A DNA stretch of 64,000 bases from the NCBI RefSeq assembly GCF_014648355.1, contig NZ_BMQY01000003.1, forward strand, positions 205,898 through 269,897, given 5' to 3'. The position numbers and the translations under genes were made by a program. Below are positions 57,327 through 64,000 of this stretch, piece after piece; position 1 is the first letter of the stretch; each line of letters starts with the position of its first letter. Source of the DNA: Couchioplanes azureus. GTDB taxonomy: Bacteria > Actinomycetota > Actinomycetes > Mycobacteriales > Micromonosporaceae. Under the pieces are notes generated by a model. That model was not told where the DNA came from, searched no databases, and was given only the letters and a program-made list of their open reading frames with translations.

Positions 57327-58103
57327 ATGATCACCGAGACGTCCGTCTGGGGGCCCGTGCGACGGGAGATGGCCGACGTGCTGTCCGGTCACCCGGACGA
57401 CGTCCCGGCCGTGGTCGACCAGCTCACCAAGCTCCAGGACGTACTGGAGCGGGTGCCGCCGCTGCTGGTGAGCAACCCGCTCGCCGACTTCAACAAGCTC
57501 TACCTGACGATCACGACGTGCGTGCTCGAGCGGCTGTACGCGGGCCGCTTCGCCGATCCCGCGTTCCTCGCCCGCCTCGACGTCGAGTTCGCCGCCCGCT
57601 ACTTCGACGCGCTGCGGCAGTGGTCGGACATGAGTCCCGGCTGCCCGAAGGCCTGGTCCGTGCTGTTCCACCGGATCCCGGGCCCGGACGCCCGCCCGCT
57701 GCCGTCGGCCGCCGCCGGCGTCAACGCGCACATCAACTACGACCTGCCGTTCGCCCTGGTCACCACGTTCGACCACCAGGGCGGCGACCCGGTGGACGAC
57801 AGCGACCAGCACCACGACTACCTGCAGATCAACGACATCTTCGCCGAGCAGATCCCCGGCCTGCGCCGCGGCTACCTGGAGAAGTGGCAGCTGTTCATCG
57901 ACATGATGAACGGCGACCTCGACGACCTGTGGCAGGGCGAGCTGGTGGAATACACCCGCAACGTCGCCTGGCGCAATGCGCAGCGGCTCTGGTCCGTCCG
58001 CCACGACCTGCAGGCCGTGGCCCGCGAGCGCGGCCGGCTGGACCGCACCACCGAGGCCTTCGGCAAGCTGCTGCTCTCCCCGATGGGCGCGATCCTGCAG
58101 TGA
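57327..58103 (+). CDS. DUF5995-family protein
   Basis: 258 residues, mainly helical and soluble. Conserved-looking blocks are NPLADFNKLYLTIT, HINYDLPFALV and the acidic/His segment SDQHHDYLQINDIF, which could bind a metal. This fits DUF5995, an actinobacterial family without known function. GGAGG precedes the ATG. It stands between two strong hairpins and so is likely monocistronic. Confidence 0.75.
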   Translation: MITETSVWGPVRREMADVLSGHPDDVPAVVDQLTKLQDVLERVPPLLVSNPLADFNKLYLTITTCVLERLYAGRFADPAFLARLDVEFAARYFDALRQWSDMSPGCPKAWSVLFHRIPGPDARPLPSAAAGVNAHINYDLPFALVTTFDHQGGDPVDDSDQHHDYLQINDIFAEQIPGLRRGYLEKWQLFIDMMNGDLDDLWQGELVEYTRNVAWRNAQRLWSVRHDLQAVARERGRLDRTTEAFGKLLLSPMGAILQ

Positions 58104-58127
58104 CCGATCTTTATGGAGGGGGCGGGG

Positions 58128-58164
58128 CAGGGCCCGCGCTCGACGGCACCGAGTGCGGGCCCTG
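58128..58164. terminator. Bidirectional terminator hairpin
   Basis: CAGGGCCCGC (58128-58137) pairs with GCGGGCCCTG (58155-58164), with an inner CTCG/CGAG pair. It lies between the convergent DUF5995 and lipoprotein genes. Confidence 0.75.
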
Positions 58165-58177
58165 ACCCACAGCGCGG

Positions 58178-58711
58178 CTAGCGGATCGCGACCAGCCGGG
58201 CCATCGCCCGGTCGCCGTCCCTGGCCCCGGCCACGCCGATCTCGGCGCCGGTCCTGAGGGCGCCCACCTCCACGGTCTTGCGGTCCTGCACGACTCTGAC
58301 CTTGTCGCCGAAGGTCCAGGTCTGGGTGAAACCGTCGGTGGATCGCACGCTCATGGTCCGGGCGTCCACGGCGGTGATCGTGCCGCGCTGGACCACGATC
58401 GTCCGCACGCCGTCCTTCGCCCGTACCGTGGTCTCGCCGTGCAAAGTGTTCTTGCGCAGCTGCTTGCGCAGGCCGTGCCGGCGCTCCCTCGGTCCCGCCG
58501 ACGCCGCGGCGGCCGGCCCGGCCTCGAGGCCGGTCTCGACACCGACGGTGGTCAGCGCGTCCGCCTCCCCCGCGACGTCCGCGGCGGCGAGGTCCGCGGC
58601 GACGGCCGGCGCCGCGGACGGTCCCGCGCCGGAGCCGCCGCACCCGGCCAGGGCAAGCAGGCCGGCGAGGCCCAGCGTGGTCACGGTCAGCGCGATTCGG
58701 GTTCGTCTCAT
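58178..58711 (-). CDS. Lipoprotein with DUF5666-like domain
   Basis: 177 residues. Lipobox LAGC followed by an Ala/Gly-rich linker, a basic patch (RERRHGLRKQLRKN) and a beta-rich domain with TIVVQRGTITAVDARTMSVRS and GDKVRVVQDRK, resembling DUF5666 OB-like domains. It probably sits on the outer face of the membrane. It lies 40 bp after the histidine kinase gene on the same strand, so it may be part of the two-component operon or a sensor accessory (inference). Confidence 0.75.
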   Translation of the reverse strand: MRRTRIALTVTTLGLAGLLALAGCGGSGAGPSAAPAVAADLAAADVAGEADALTTVGVETGLEAGPAAAASAGPRERRHGLRKQLRKNTLHGETTVRAKDGVRTIVVQRGTITAVDARTMSVRSTDGFTQTWTFGDKVRVVQDRKTVEVGALRTGAEIGVAGARDGDRAMARLVAIR

Positions 58712-58751
58712 GCGCTCAGCCTCCGACCGGCGTGCACGAGCCCGATCAGCG

Positions 58752-60101
58752 TCATGTTCGAGCGGCGTAAGGAACCGTCACCGTGAACATCGCCCCACCC
58801 TCGGGGGCGTGACCTGCCTCGATGGTGCCGCCCAGGCGGGACACCAGCCGCGCCGCGAGGGCCAGCCCCAGGCCGCTGCCGGTCTTGCGGACGTTCCGAT
58901 AGCGCTGCTGCAGCGCGCCGCGCTGGAAGGCCACCGCGAGGTCGTCGTCGGTGAAGCCCGGGCCGCCGTCGCGGATCTCCACGACGCCGCCGCGCTCCCC
59001 CGTCCGGACCGCCAGCACCAGCGGCGCCCCGGCCGGCACCACCCGGAGCGCGTTCTCGCACAGCCCGTCGATCACCTGCCGGAGCCGGCCCGGATCGGTG
59101 TCGACCGCGATCGGCGCCTCGGGCAGCTCGACCGACAGCCGCGGCCCGTCCGGGCCGCAACGCGGCGCCCACGCCTCCCCCGCCGAGCCGACCAGGTCGA
59201 CGAGGTCGACCCGGACCACGTCCACCGGCAGGTCCGCGGCCTCCAGGCGGGACAGCACGAGCAGGTCGGAGATGAGCCGGTCGAGCCGGTCCGCCTCGGC
59301 GAGCATGGTCTCCCCCGCCCGGGGCGCGCCCTCGGCGTCGACGACGCCGTCCGCCAGGGCCTCGGCGTACCCGCGGATCGTGGCGAGCGGCGTACGCAGC
59401 TCGTGCGAGACCGAGAGCAGGAAGTCACGCTCCCGGCCCTCGCTGATCTGCAACGCCGCGCCGAGCTGGTTGAGCGCGGCCGCGAGCTCCGCGGCCTCCG
59501 CCGGCGGCCGCACCGCCAGCCGCACCGACCGGTCACCGGCCGACAGGCGCCCGGCCGCCAGCGCCGCCTGCCGCAGCGGCCGCGCGGTGAAGTGGGCGAG
59601 CAGCGCCCCGGCGCCGACCCCGCCGAGCAGGCCGGCGAGCAGCGCGACCCACACCCCGCTCAGCACACGGGCGGCCGTGCCCGACTCGGCGGGACGGGTG
59701 AGCACGACGCCGCTGTCGATGCCGCGCAGCGGTCGCCCCGCGATCAGAACGGTACGGCCGCCGACCACGCCGCGGGTGTTGACCTCGGCACCGGCGGCCA
59801 CCTGCTCGACCACCCGCGCGGGCAGCCCCGGCCGGTCGACGACCCCGCGCCGGATCAGGAAGACCTCGACGCCCTCCTCGTTCAGCCGCTTGACGATGCG
59901 GACCCGGGCGGCCGGCTTCTCGGTGCTGAGCAGCTCCACGGCCAGCCGGGACTTCTCCACCAGCTCGCTGCGGGCGGCGTTGTTGGCCGAACGGGCCGCG
60001 ATCGGCAGCGCCACCATCGCGGTGATGATCACGGCGACGACCGCGGTGGCGGCGGTGACCAGCACGGTCCGCCCGGCCAGGGTGGCGAAGAACCTACGCA
60101 T
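58752..60101 (-). CDS. Sensor histidine kinase
   Basis: 449 residues. Two transmembrane helices (about 11-33 and 150-170) flank an extracytoplasmic domain; then HAMP, phospho-acceptor SVSHELRTPL (His233), N-box CENALRVV, G1 RDGGPGF and G2 GSGLGLALA. It phosphorylates the response regulator encoded just upstream, whose 3' end overlaps this start by 8 bp. The signal is unknown. Confidence 0.92.
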   Translation of the reverse strand: MRRFFATLAGRTVLVTAATAVVAVIITAMVALPIAARSANNAARSELVEKSRLAVELLSTEKPAARVRIVKRLNEEGVEVFLIRRGVVDRPGLPARVVEQVAAGAEVNTRGVVGGRTVLIAGRPLRGIDSGVVLTRPAESGTAARVLSGVWVALLAGLLGGVGAGALLAHFTARPLRQAALAAGRLSAGDRSVRLAVRPPAEAAELAAALNQLGAALQISEGRERDFLLSVSHELRTPLATIRGYAEALADGVVDAEGAPRAGETMLAEADRLDRLISDLLVLSRLEAADLPVDVVRVDLVDLVGSAGEAWAPRCGPDGPRLSVELPEAPIAVDTDPGRLRQVIDGLCENALRVVPAGAPLVLAVRTGERGGVVEIRDGGPGFTDDDLAVAFQRGALQQRYRNVRKTGSGLGLALAARLVSRLGGTIEAGHAPEGGAMFTVTVPYAART

Positions 60102-60783
60102 CGGCGGTGTAGCCGACCCCCCGCACGGTGCGGATCACCCCGGCGGCGGGCCCCAGCTTGGCGCGCACCTGGGCGACGTGCACATCGACGGTACGGGTGC
60201 CGGCGTGCGACGCGTACCCCCAGACGCCGGCCAGCAGCTCCTCCCGGGTGAAGACCCGCCCGGGCCGGTGCAGCAGGTGGCCGAGCAGGTCGAACTCGGT
60301 CGGGGTGAGCGACAGCGGCACGCCGTCCACGGTGACCAGCCGGCGGGCGGGATCCAGCGAGACCGGGCCGAGGCTGCGCACCCGGCCCCCGTCGGGCGGC
60401 CCGGCGGCCCGGCGCAGCAGCGCCCGCACCCGCGCGACCAGCTCCCGCGGGCTGAACGGCTTGGTGAGGTAGTCGTCGCCGCCGAGCTCGAGGCCGAGAA
60501 TCCGGTCGACCTCGTCGTCGCGGGCGGTGAGGAAGACGACCGGCGTCCAGTCGCCGTCCTCCCGCAGCCGGCGGCAGATGTCGGTGCCCTCCATGCCGGG
60601 CAGCGCGATGTCGAGGATGCACGCCACCGGCCGGATCCGGCGCGCGGCGGCCAGCCCGGCGGTGCCGTCGTGCTCGACGTGCACGCCGAAGCCGTCGCGG
60701 GTCAGATACATCCGCACGAGGTCGGCGATGGGACGCTCGTCCTCGACGACCAGCACGAGCCCCTTGGACGATGCATCGCTCAC
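60094..60783 (-). CDS. OmpR-family response regulator
   Basis: 229 residues. Receiver with acidic pocket EDE and phospho-acceptor Asp58 (CILDIALPG), Lys in TKPFSP, and a C-terminal winged helix (LTPTEFDLLGHLLHRPGRVFTREELL; TVDVHVAQVRAKLG). GTG 60783 is chosen as the start of the conserved part. Partner of the kinase at 60101; overlap of 8 bp indicates translational coupling. Confidence 0.92.
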   Translation of the reverse strand: MSDASSKGLVLVVEDERPIADLVRMYLTRDGFGVHVEHDGTAGLAAARRIRPVACILDIALPGMEGTDICRRLREDGDWTPVVFLTARDDEVDRILGLELGGDDYLTKPFSPRELVARVRALLRRAAGPPDGGRVRSLGPVSLDPARRLVTVDGVPLSLTPTEFDLLGHLLHRPGRVFTREELLAGVWGYASHAGTRTVDVHVAQVRAKLGPAAGVIRTVRGVGYTADA

Positions 60784-60846
60784 GCACCCATTCTGCCCGC
60801 GCAACGGCCGCCGCGATGTTCGGGTCAGGTACGGATCTCGCGGCCC

Positions 60847-60865
60847 GGCCGTCAGGCCGACGGCC
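60847..60865 (-). terminator. Possible terminator after the ECF sigma gene
   Basis: GGCCGTC (60847-60853) and GACGGCC (60859-60865) form a 7-bp stem with a 5-nt loop in the 165-bp gap to the response regulator. Other GC-rich pairings are possible. Confidence 0.4.
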
Positions 60866-60948
60866 CGCGGGCGCCGCCCGCTCCGGGCCGGCCCGAGCCC
60901 GGGTCTCGGGGGCCGCTCGTCCCATTCCTCCCCGCCGGCCGCGCCGGG

Positions 60949-62175
60949 TCAGGGGTGGGTGGCCAGTTCGGCGGCGCGGAGCATGAGGTAGCGCTGCTCG
61001 GGCAGGCTCGCGGTCATCCTGGCGGCCTTCAGGTAGGCGGCGTGGGCGGCGGCCGCGTCGCCGACGAGCTCCAGCAGGTGGGCGCGGACCGCCTCGAGGC
61101 GGTGGTGGTGCGTCATCCGCTCGTCGCCGTCCAGCTCGGCGAGCACGGTGAGCCCGGCGAGCGGGCCGCGGGCCCGGGCCACCGCGACGGCCTTGTTCAG
61201 CGTGACCACCGGGCCGGGCGCCACCCGTTCGAGGACCTCGTAGAGGGCGAGGATCTGCGGCCAGTCCGTCAGCTCGGCGGCCGCCGCCTCGTCGTGCACC
61301 GCGGCGATGGCCGCCTGCAGCTGATAGGGCCCGAGCGGCCCGCGCCCCAGCGTCGCGGAGACCAGCGCCACGCCCTCGTCGATCAGCTCGCGGCTCCAGA
61401 GCGAGCGGTCCTGCGCGTCGAGCGGCACGAGCGCACCGTGCGCGTCGGTGCGCGCGGCCCGCCGGGCGTCGGTCAGCACCATCAGCGCGAGCAGCCCGGC
61501 GGTCTCGCCGTCCGGGGAGAGCCGGTGCAACATCCGGGTGAGCCGGATCGCCTCGGCCGTCAGGTCGGCGCGGTGCAGCCCCGGCCCGGAGCTGGCCGTG
61601 TACCCCTCGTTGAAGAGCAGGTAGAGCACCTGCCGGACGACCTGCAGCCGGGCGGAGCGATCGCCGCGGGCCGGCGGGACGAAGCCGGAACCGCTGCTCT
61701 TGATCTTCTGTTTGGCCCGGCTGATCCGCTGGGCCATGGTGGCCTCCGGCACCAGGAACGCCCGGGCGATCTCGGCGGTGCTGAGCCCCCCGACGGCCCG
61801 CAGCGTCAGGGCCAGCTGCGACGGCGCCGACAACGCGGGATGGCAGCAGAGGAACAGCAGGGTGAGCGTGTCGTCCTGGTCCGGCACGCCGCCGGGCTCG
61901 ACCGGCTCCATCAGCGCGGCGTTCGCCTCGCGGGCCCGGCGGGCGCTGTCGCTGCGGAACTCGTCCACGAGCTTGCGACCGGCGACCGTGACGAGCCACG
62001 ACCGGGGGCTGTCCGGAACCCCGGCGCCGGGCCACCGCAGGGCGGCCGCGAGCAGGGCCTCCTGCACGGCGTCCTCGGCGGCGTCGAACTGGCCGTAGCG
62101 GCGCACGAGGATGCCGAGGACCTGCGGCGCCAGCTCGCGCAGCAGGCCCTCGACCGCCGGCCCCGGACGGGTCAT
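60949..62175 (-). CDS. ECF42-type RNA polymerase sigma factor
   Basis: 408 residues, twice the size of a plain ECF factor. Regions 2 and 4 are in the first 180 residues (RYGQFDAAEDAVQEALLAA; GLSTAEIARAFLVPEATMAQRISRAKQKIK); the rest is a helical, TPR-like C-terminal extension (LYLLFNEGYTAS; LNKAVAVARARGPLAGL) typical of ECF42. Such factors lack an anti-sigma and are linked to DGPF/YCII proteins. Its ATG overlaps the TGA of the YCII gene (ATGA), so the two are translationally coupled. Confidence 0.9.
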   Translation of the reverse strand: MTRPGPAVEGLLRELAPQVLGILVRRYGQFDAAEDAVQEALLAAALRWPGAGVPDSPRSWLVTVAGRKLVDEFRSDSARRAREANAALMEPVEPGGVPDQDDTLTLLFLCCHPALSAPSQLALTLRAVGGLSTAEIARAFLVPEATMAQRISRAKQKIKSSGSGFVPPARGDRSARLQVVRQVLYLLFNEGYTASSGPGLHRADLTAEAIRLTRMLHRLSPDGETAGLLALMVLTDARRAARTDAHGALVPLDAQDRSLWSRELIDEGVALVSATLGRGPLGPYQLQAAIAAVHDEAAAAELTDWPQILALYEVLERVAPGPVVTLNKAVAVARARGPLAGLTVLAELDGDERMTHHHRLEAVRAHLLELVGDAAAAHAAYLKAARMTASLPEQRYLMLRAAELATHP

Positions 62176-62567
62176 CCCCGGTTCTGCCCGGCGGGCTCGG
62201 CGCACGTGCCGTCCCCGGAGGGGCCGTCCGGCACCTGGCGCAGCTCGACCCGCTCGGCCCAGACCACGACCTGTCCGGCCAGGGCGATCGCGCGGTCCTC
62301 GTCCGCCACGTCGAAGATCCAGAAGCCGGCCAGCGACTCCTTGGCCTCGGCGAACGGGCCGTCGGTCACCACCACCTGAGCGCCGGAGCGGCTCACCGTC
62401 TTCGCGGTGGCGGGATCCGCCAGGCCGTAGGCGTGGACCAGCTCGCCGGACTTCTCCAGCTCGGCGTTGAAGGCGCCCATGAAGGCGATCATCTCGGAGA
62501 TCCACTCGGGACTGCGCTGCTCCGCCATGGTGGCACCGTCGCCGAACATCATCAGCATGTACTTCAT
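62172..62567 (-). CDS. YCII/DGPF-domain protein
   Basis: 131 residues. The opening MKYMLMMFGD, the motif TDGPFAEAKE and GFWIFDVADEDRAIALA are those of YCII-related (DGPF) proteins, which form small dimeric ferredoxin-like folds. These are standard partners of ECF42 sigma factors and are thought to be their targets or modulators. GGGAG precedes the ATG. The C-terminal 20 residues are variable and unstructured. Confidence 0.9.
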   Translation of the reverse strand: MKYMLMMFGDGATMAEQRSPEWISEMIAFMGAFNAELEKSGELVHAYGLADPATAKTVSRSGAQVVVTDGPFAEAKESLAGFWIFDVADEDRAIALAGQVVVWAERVELRQVPDGPSGDGTCAEPAGQNRG

Positions 62568-62706
62568 CGCGTCTCCCAGGTGTCGTCGCCCGCGGCTGCG
62601 GGCCCGTTGCGCCGGTGGGTCGGACCCCGGGCCGCGTTCTCGACATCTCGCCGGCCACAGGAGCGAGGAATTTCCCCGGCGGCTGCGGAGTCTGGCGCGC
62701 CGGGCC

Positions 62707-63081
62707 CTAGGCGTTCTGCCAGAGGCCGATCAGGTTGCCCTCGGTGTCGCGGACGTACGCCGAGAAGCCCATGTCGCCGACCGGCTGGCGGCCGATCTCC
62801 ACGCGGCCACCCAGCTTCTCGATGCGGGCCAGGCTGTCGTCGAGATCCGCCACGCCGATGGTGATGACCGGCGAAGTGATCGGACCCTGGCGGGCCAGCA
62901 TGCCGCCGTTGATGCCACCCGCCTCGGCGGGCCGGCCGGTGTCGTCGGTCGGCGTGGTGGTGACCATCGTGTAGGACATCTCCGGCATCGTCGCCAGCTG
63001 CCAGCCGAAGGCCTCGCGGTAGAAGCCGTGTGCGCGCTCGGCGTCGTCGAACGGCACCTCGAAGTGGACCACCTTGTCCAT
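62707..63081 (-). CDS. VOC-family protein (glyoxalase-like)
   Basis: 124 residues. First module KVVHFEVPFDDAERAHGFYREAFGW, second ITIGVADLDDSLARIEKLGGRVE and end GNLIGLWQN. Similar proteins are often found near ECF and DGPF genes. GGAGGGG precedes the ATG at 63081. It is separated from the YCII gene by 139 bp with no recognisable feature, so joint transcription is uncertain. Confidence 0.88.
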   Translation of the reverse strand: MDKVVHFEVPFDDAERAHGFYREAFGWQLATMPEMSYTMVTTTPTDDTGRPAEAGGINGGMLARQGPITSPVITIGVADLDDSLARIEKLGGRVEIGRQPVGDMGFSAYVRDTEGNLIGLWQNA

Positions 63082-63172
63082 CTCGCCCCTCCTCAGGGTT
63101 GTCTGGTCACCTGTAGACGCTAGCCCCGGGGTCCGACAAAAAGGGGCCACCACGTTGCCGGGAAACGCCCGG

Positions 63173-63820
63173 CTACCGGCCGAGACCGGCCTCCCTGGCC
63201 CGGACGATCGCCTCGGCGCGGTCGGCCACCTGCAACTTGGCGAAGACGGTGGAGACGTTGTTGCGGACGGTCTTCGGCGACAGGTAGAGCGCCGCGGCGA
63301 TCTGGCCGTTGGAGCGGCCCGCCGCCAGCAGGTCCAAGATCTCCCGTTCGCGGGCGGTGAGCTGCGGGAACGCGGTCGACGGCGTCGGCGGACCGGCGGC
63401 GAAGAACTGCGCGATGCGGGCCGCGAGCGTGGCACCGAAGACGGCGCCGCCGGACGCGACCGTGGTGATCGCGCGGACGATCTCCTCCTGCTCCGCGCCC
63501 TTCACCAGGTAGCCGCGGGCGCCCGCGCGCACGGCCGCGAAGACCGTGCCGTCGTCCTCGGACATGGTCAGGACCAGGATGCCGACGTCCGGGGCGAGGG
63601 TGGCCAGCTGGCGGGTGGCCTCGACGCCGTTGAGCTCGGGCATCTGCACGTCCATCACCACCACGTCCGGCAGCAGGCGGACGGCCTCGGCGACCGCTTC
63701 CCGCCCGTTCGCCGCCGTGCCGGCCACCTCGATGCCGTCGACCGAGGCGAGCAGCATCGCCAGCCCGTCCCGGAAGATCGGGTGGTCGTCGGCGACGAGC
63801 ACCCTGATCGCGTCACCCAT
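63173..63820 (-). CDS. NarL/FixJ-family response regulator
   Basis: 215 residues. Receiver with DD near the N-terminus, Asp57 (VVVMDVQMP) and Lys in YLVKGA; C-terminal LuxR helix-turn-helix (LTAREREILDLLAAGRSNGQIAAALYLSPKTVRNNVS). Its start overlaps the end of the upstream kinase gene by 8 bp. It is the partner of that kinase. Confidence 0.92.
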   Translation of the reverse strand: MGDAIRVLVADDHPIFRDGLAMLLASVDGIEVAGTAANGREAVAEAVRLLPDVVVMDVQMPELNGVEATRQLATLAPDVGILVLTMSEDDGTVFAAVRAGARGYLVKGAEQEEIVRAITTVASGGAVFGATLAARIAQFFAAGPPTPSTAFPQLTAREREILDLLAAGRSNGQIAAALYLSPKTVRNNVSTVFAKLQVADRAEAIVRAREAGLGR

Positions 63821-64000
63821 GAGCCACCTCCGCGCCGGGTCCCAGCGGCAGCCGGGCGGTGACCACCGTTCCGCCGCCGTCCGGGCACTCTATCCGGCAG
63901 TCGCCGCCCAGCTCGGCGGCGCGCTCACGCAGCGACACCAGGCCGACCCCGGTGGGCGTGCCGGCGGGGATACCCACGCCGTCGTCGGCGACCTCGACGG
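63813..64000 (-). CDS. Histidine kinase of the NarL type, C-terminal end only
   Basis: The last 61 residues are visible: VEVADDGVGIPAGTPTGVGL and SLRERAAELGG are the G1 and G2 boxes of a HisKA_3-type kinase, followed by GGGTVVTARLPLG. The 5' part lies outside the window. It overlaps the response regulator gene by 8 bp. Confidence 0.85.
   Translation of the reverse strand, partial: VEVADDGVGIPAGTPTGVGLVSLRERAAELGGDCRIECPDGGGTVVTARLPLGPGAEVAHG

Overview
The window is very GC-rich, uses many GTG/TTG starts and has long open frames on both strands of most genes, as expected for an actinobacterium. Lsr2, an F420-dependent glucose-6-phosphate dehydrogenase, a HelD-type RNA polymerase helicase and the second (ParE/ParC) type IIA topoisomerase point to the high-GC Actinobacteria. 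Two FliA-family flagellar/developmental sigma factors close together suggest Micromonosporaceae, most likely Actinoplanes or a relative that makes motile spores (inference). The content is chromosomal; I saw no transposase, phage gene, tRNA, rRNA or CRISPR array.

Layout. 1-10 kb: secreted or surface hydrolases (TAP-like hydrolase, M14 carboxypeptidase, PQQ-type sugar dehydrogenase lipoprotein, S15 peptidase), a sodium:solute symporter and a HAD phosphatase. 10-20 kb: glycosyltransferase, Fgd, a serine-kinase-like anti-sigma factor with a PP2C-type phosphatase, MarR, LLM oxidoreductase, Lsr2, D,D-carboxypeptidase, DUF456 protein and a PIG-L-like protein lacking its metal ligands. 19-24 kb: two paralogous FliA-type sigma factors bracket HelD and a lipoprotein. 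24-30 kb: DEAD-box helicase, permuted NlpC/P60-like enzyme, App1-like phosphatase, small membrane proteins and a sirtuin. 30-39 kb: a LacI regulator, an Opp/Dpp-type ABC transporter and a GH1 beta-glucosidase, tightly coupled and probably serving uptake and hydrolysis of beta-glucosides or cellodextrins; a ROK regulator follows on the other strand.

38.9-42.9 kb is a repeat-rich zone with five kinds of tandem array (periods 18, 7, 61, 11/26 and 18 bp) placed between small genes (a 69-aa membrane protein, a cupin/MarR pair with three 21-bp-phased operator half-sites, a VOC protein). 43.5-48 kb carries parC and parE.

48-57 kb is the most unusual part. One protein of 1,767 residues joins a Ser/Thr kinase, an AAA-type ATPase with helical repeats, two GAF-like domains and a GGDEF diguanylate cyclase. 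Just upstream on the same strand is a class III nucleotide cyclase homologue with two substituted active-site residues, and divergent from it an ATPase-TPR-LuxR regulator. An exact copy of the sigma-28 minus-10 octamer lies 7 nt before the kinase start codon. These features suggest a signalling hub linking protein phosphorylation, c-di-GMP and possibly cNMP, perhaps under FliA control (inference). 57-64 kb holds a DUF5995 protein, a lipoprotein next to an OmpR-type two-component system, an ECF42-type sigma factor coupled to a YCII/DGPF protein, a VOC protein, and a NarL-type regulator with the end of its histidine kinase.
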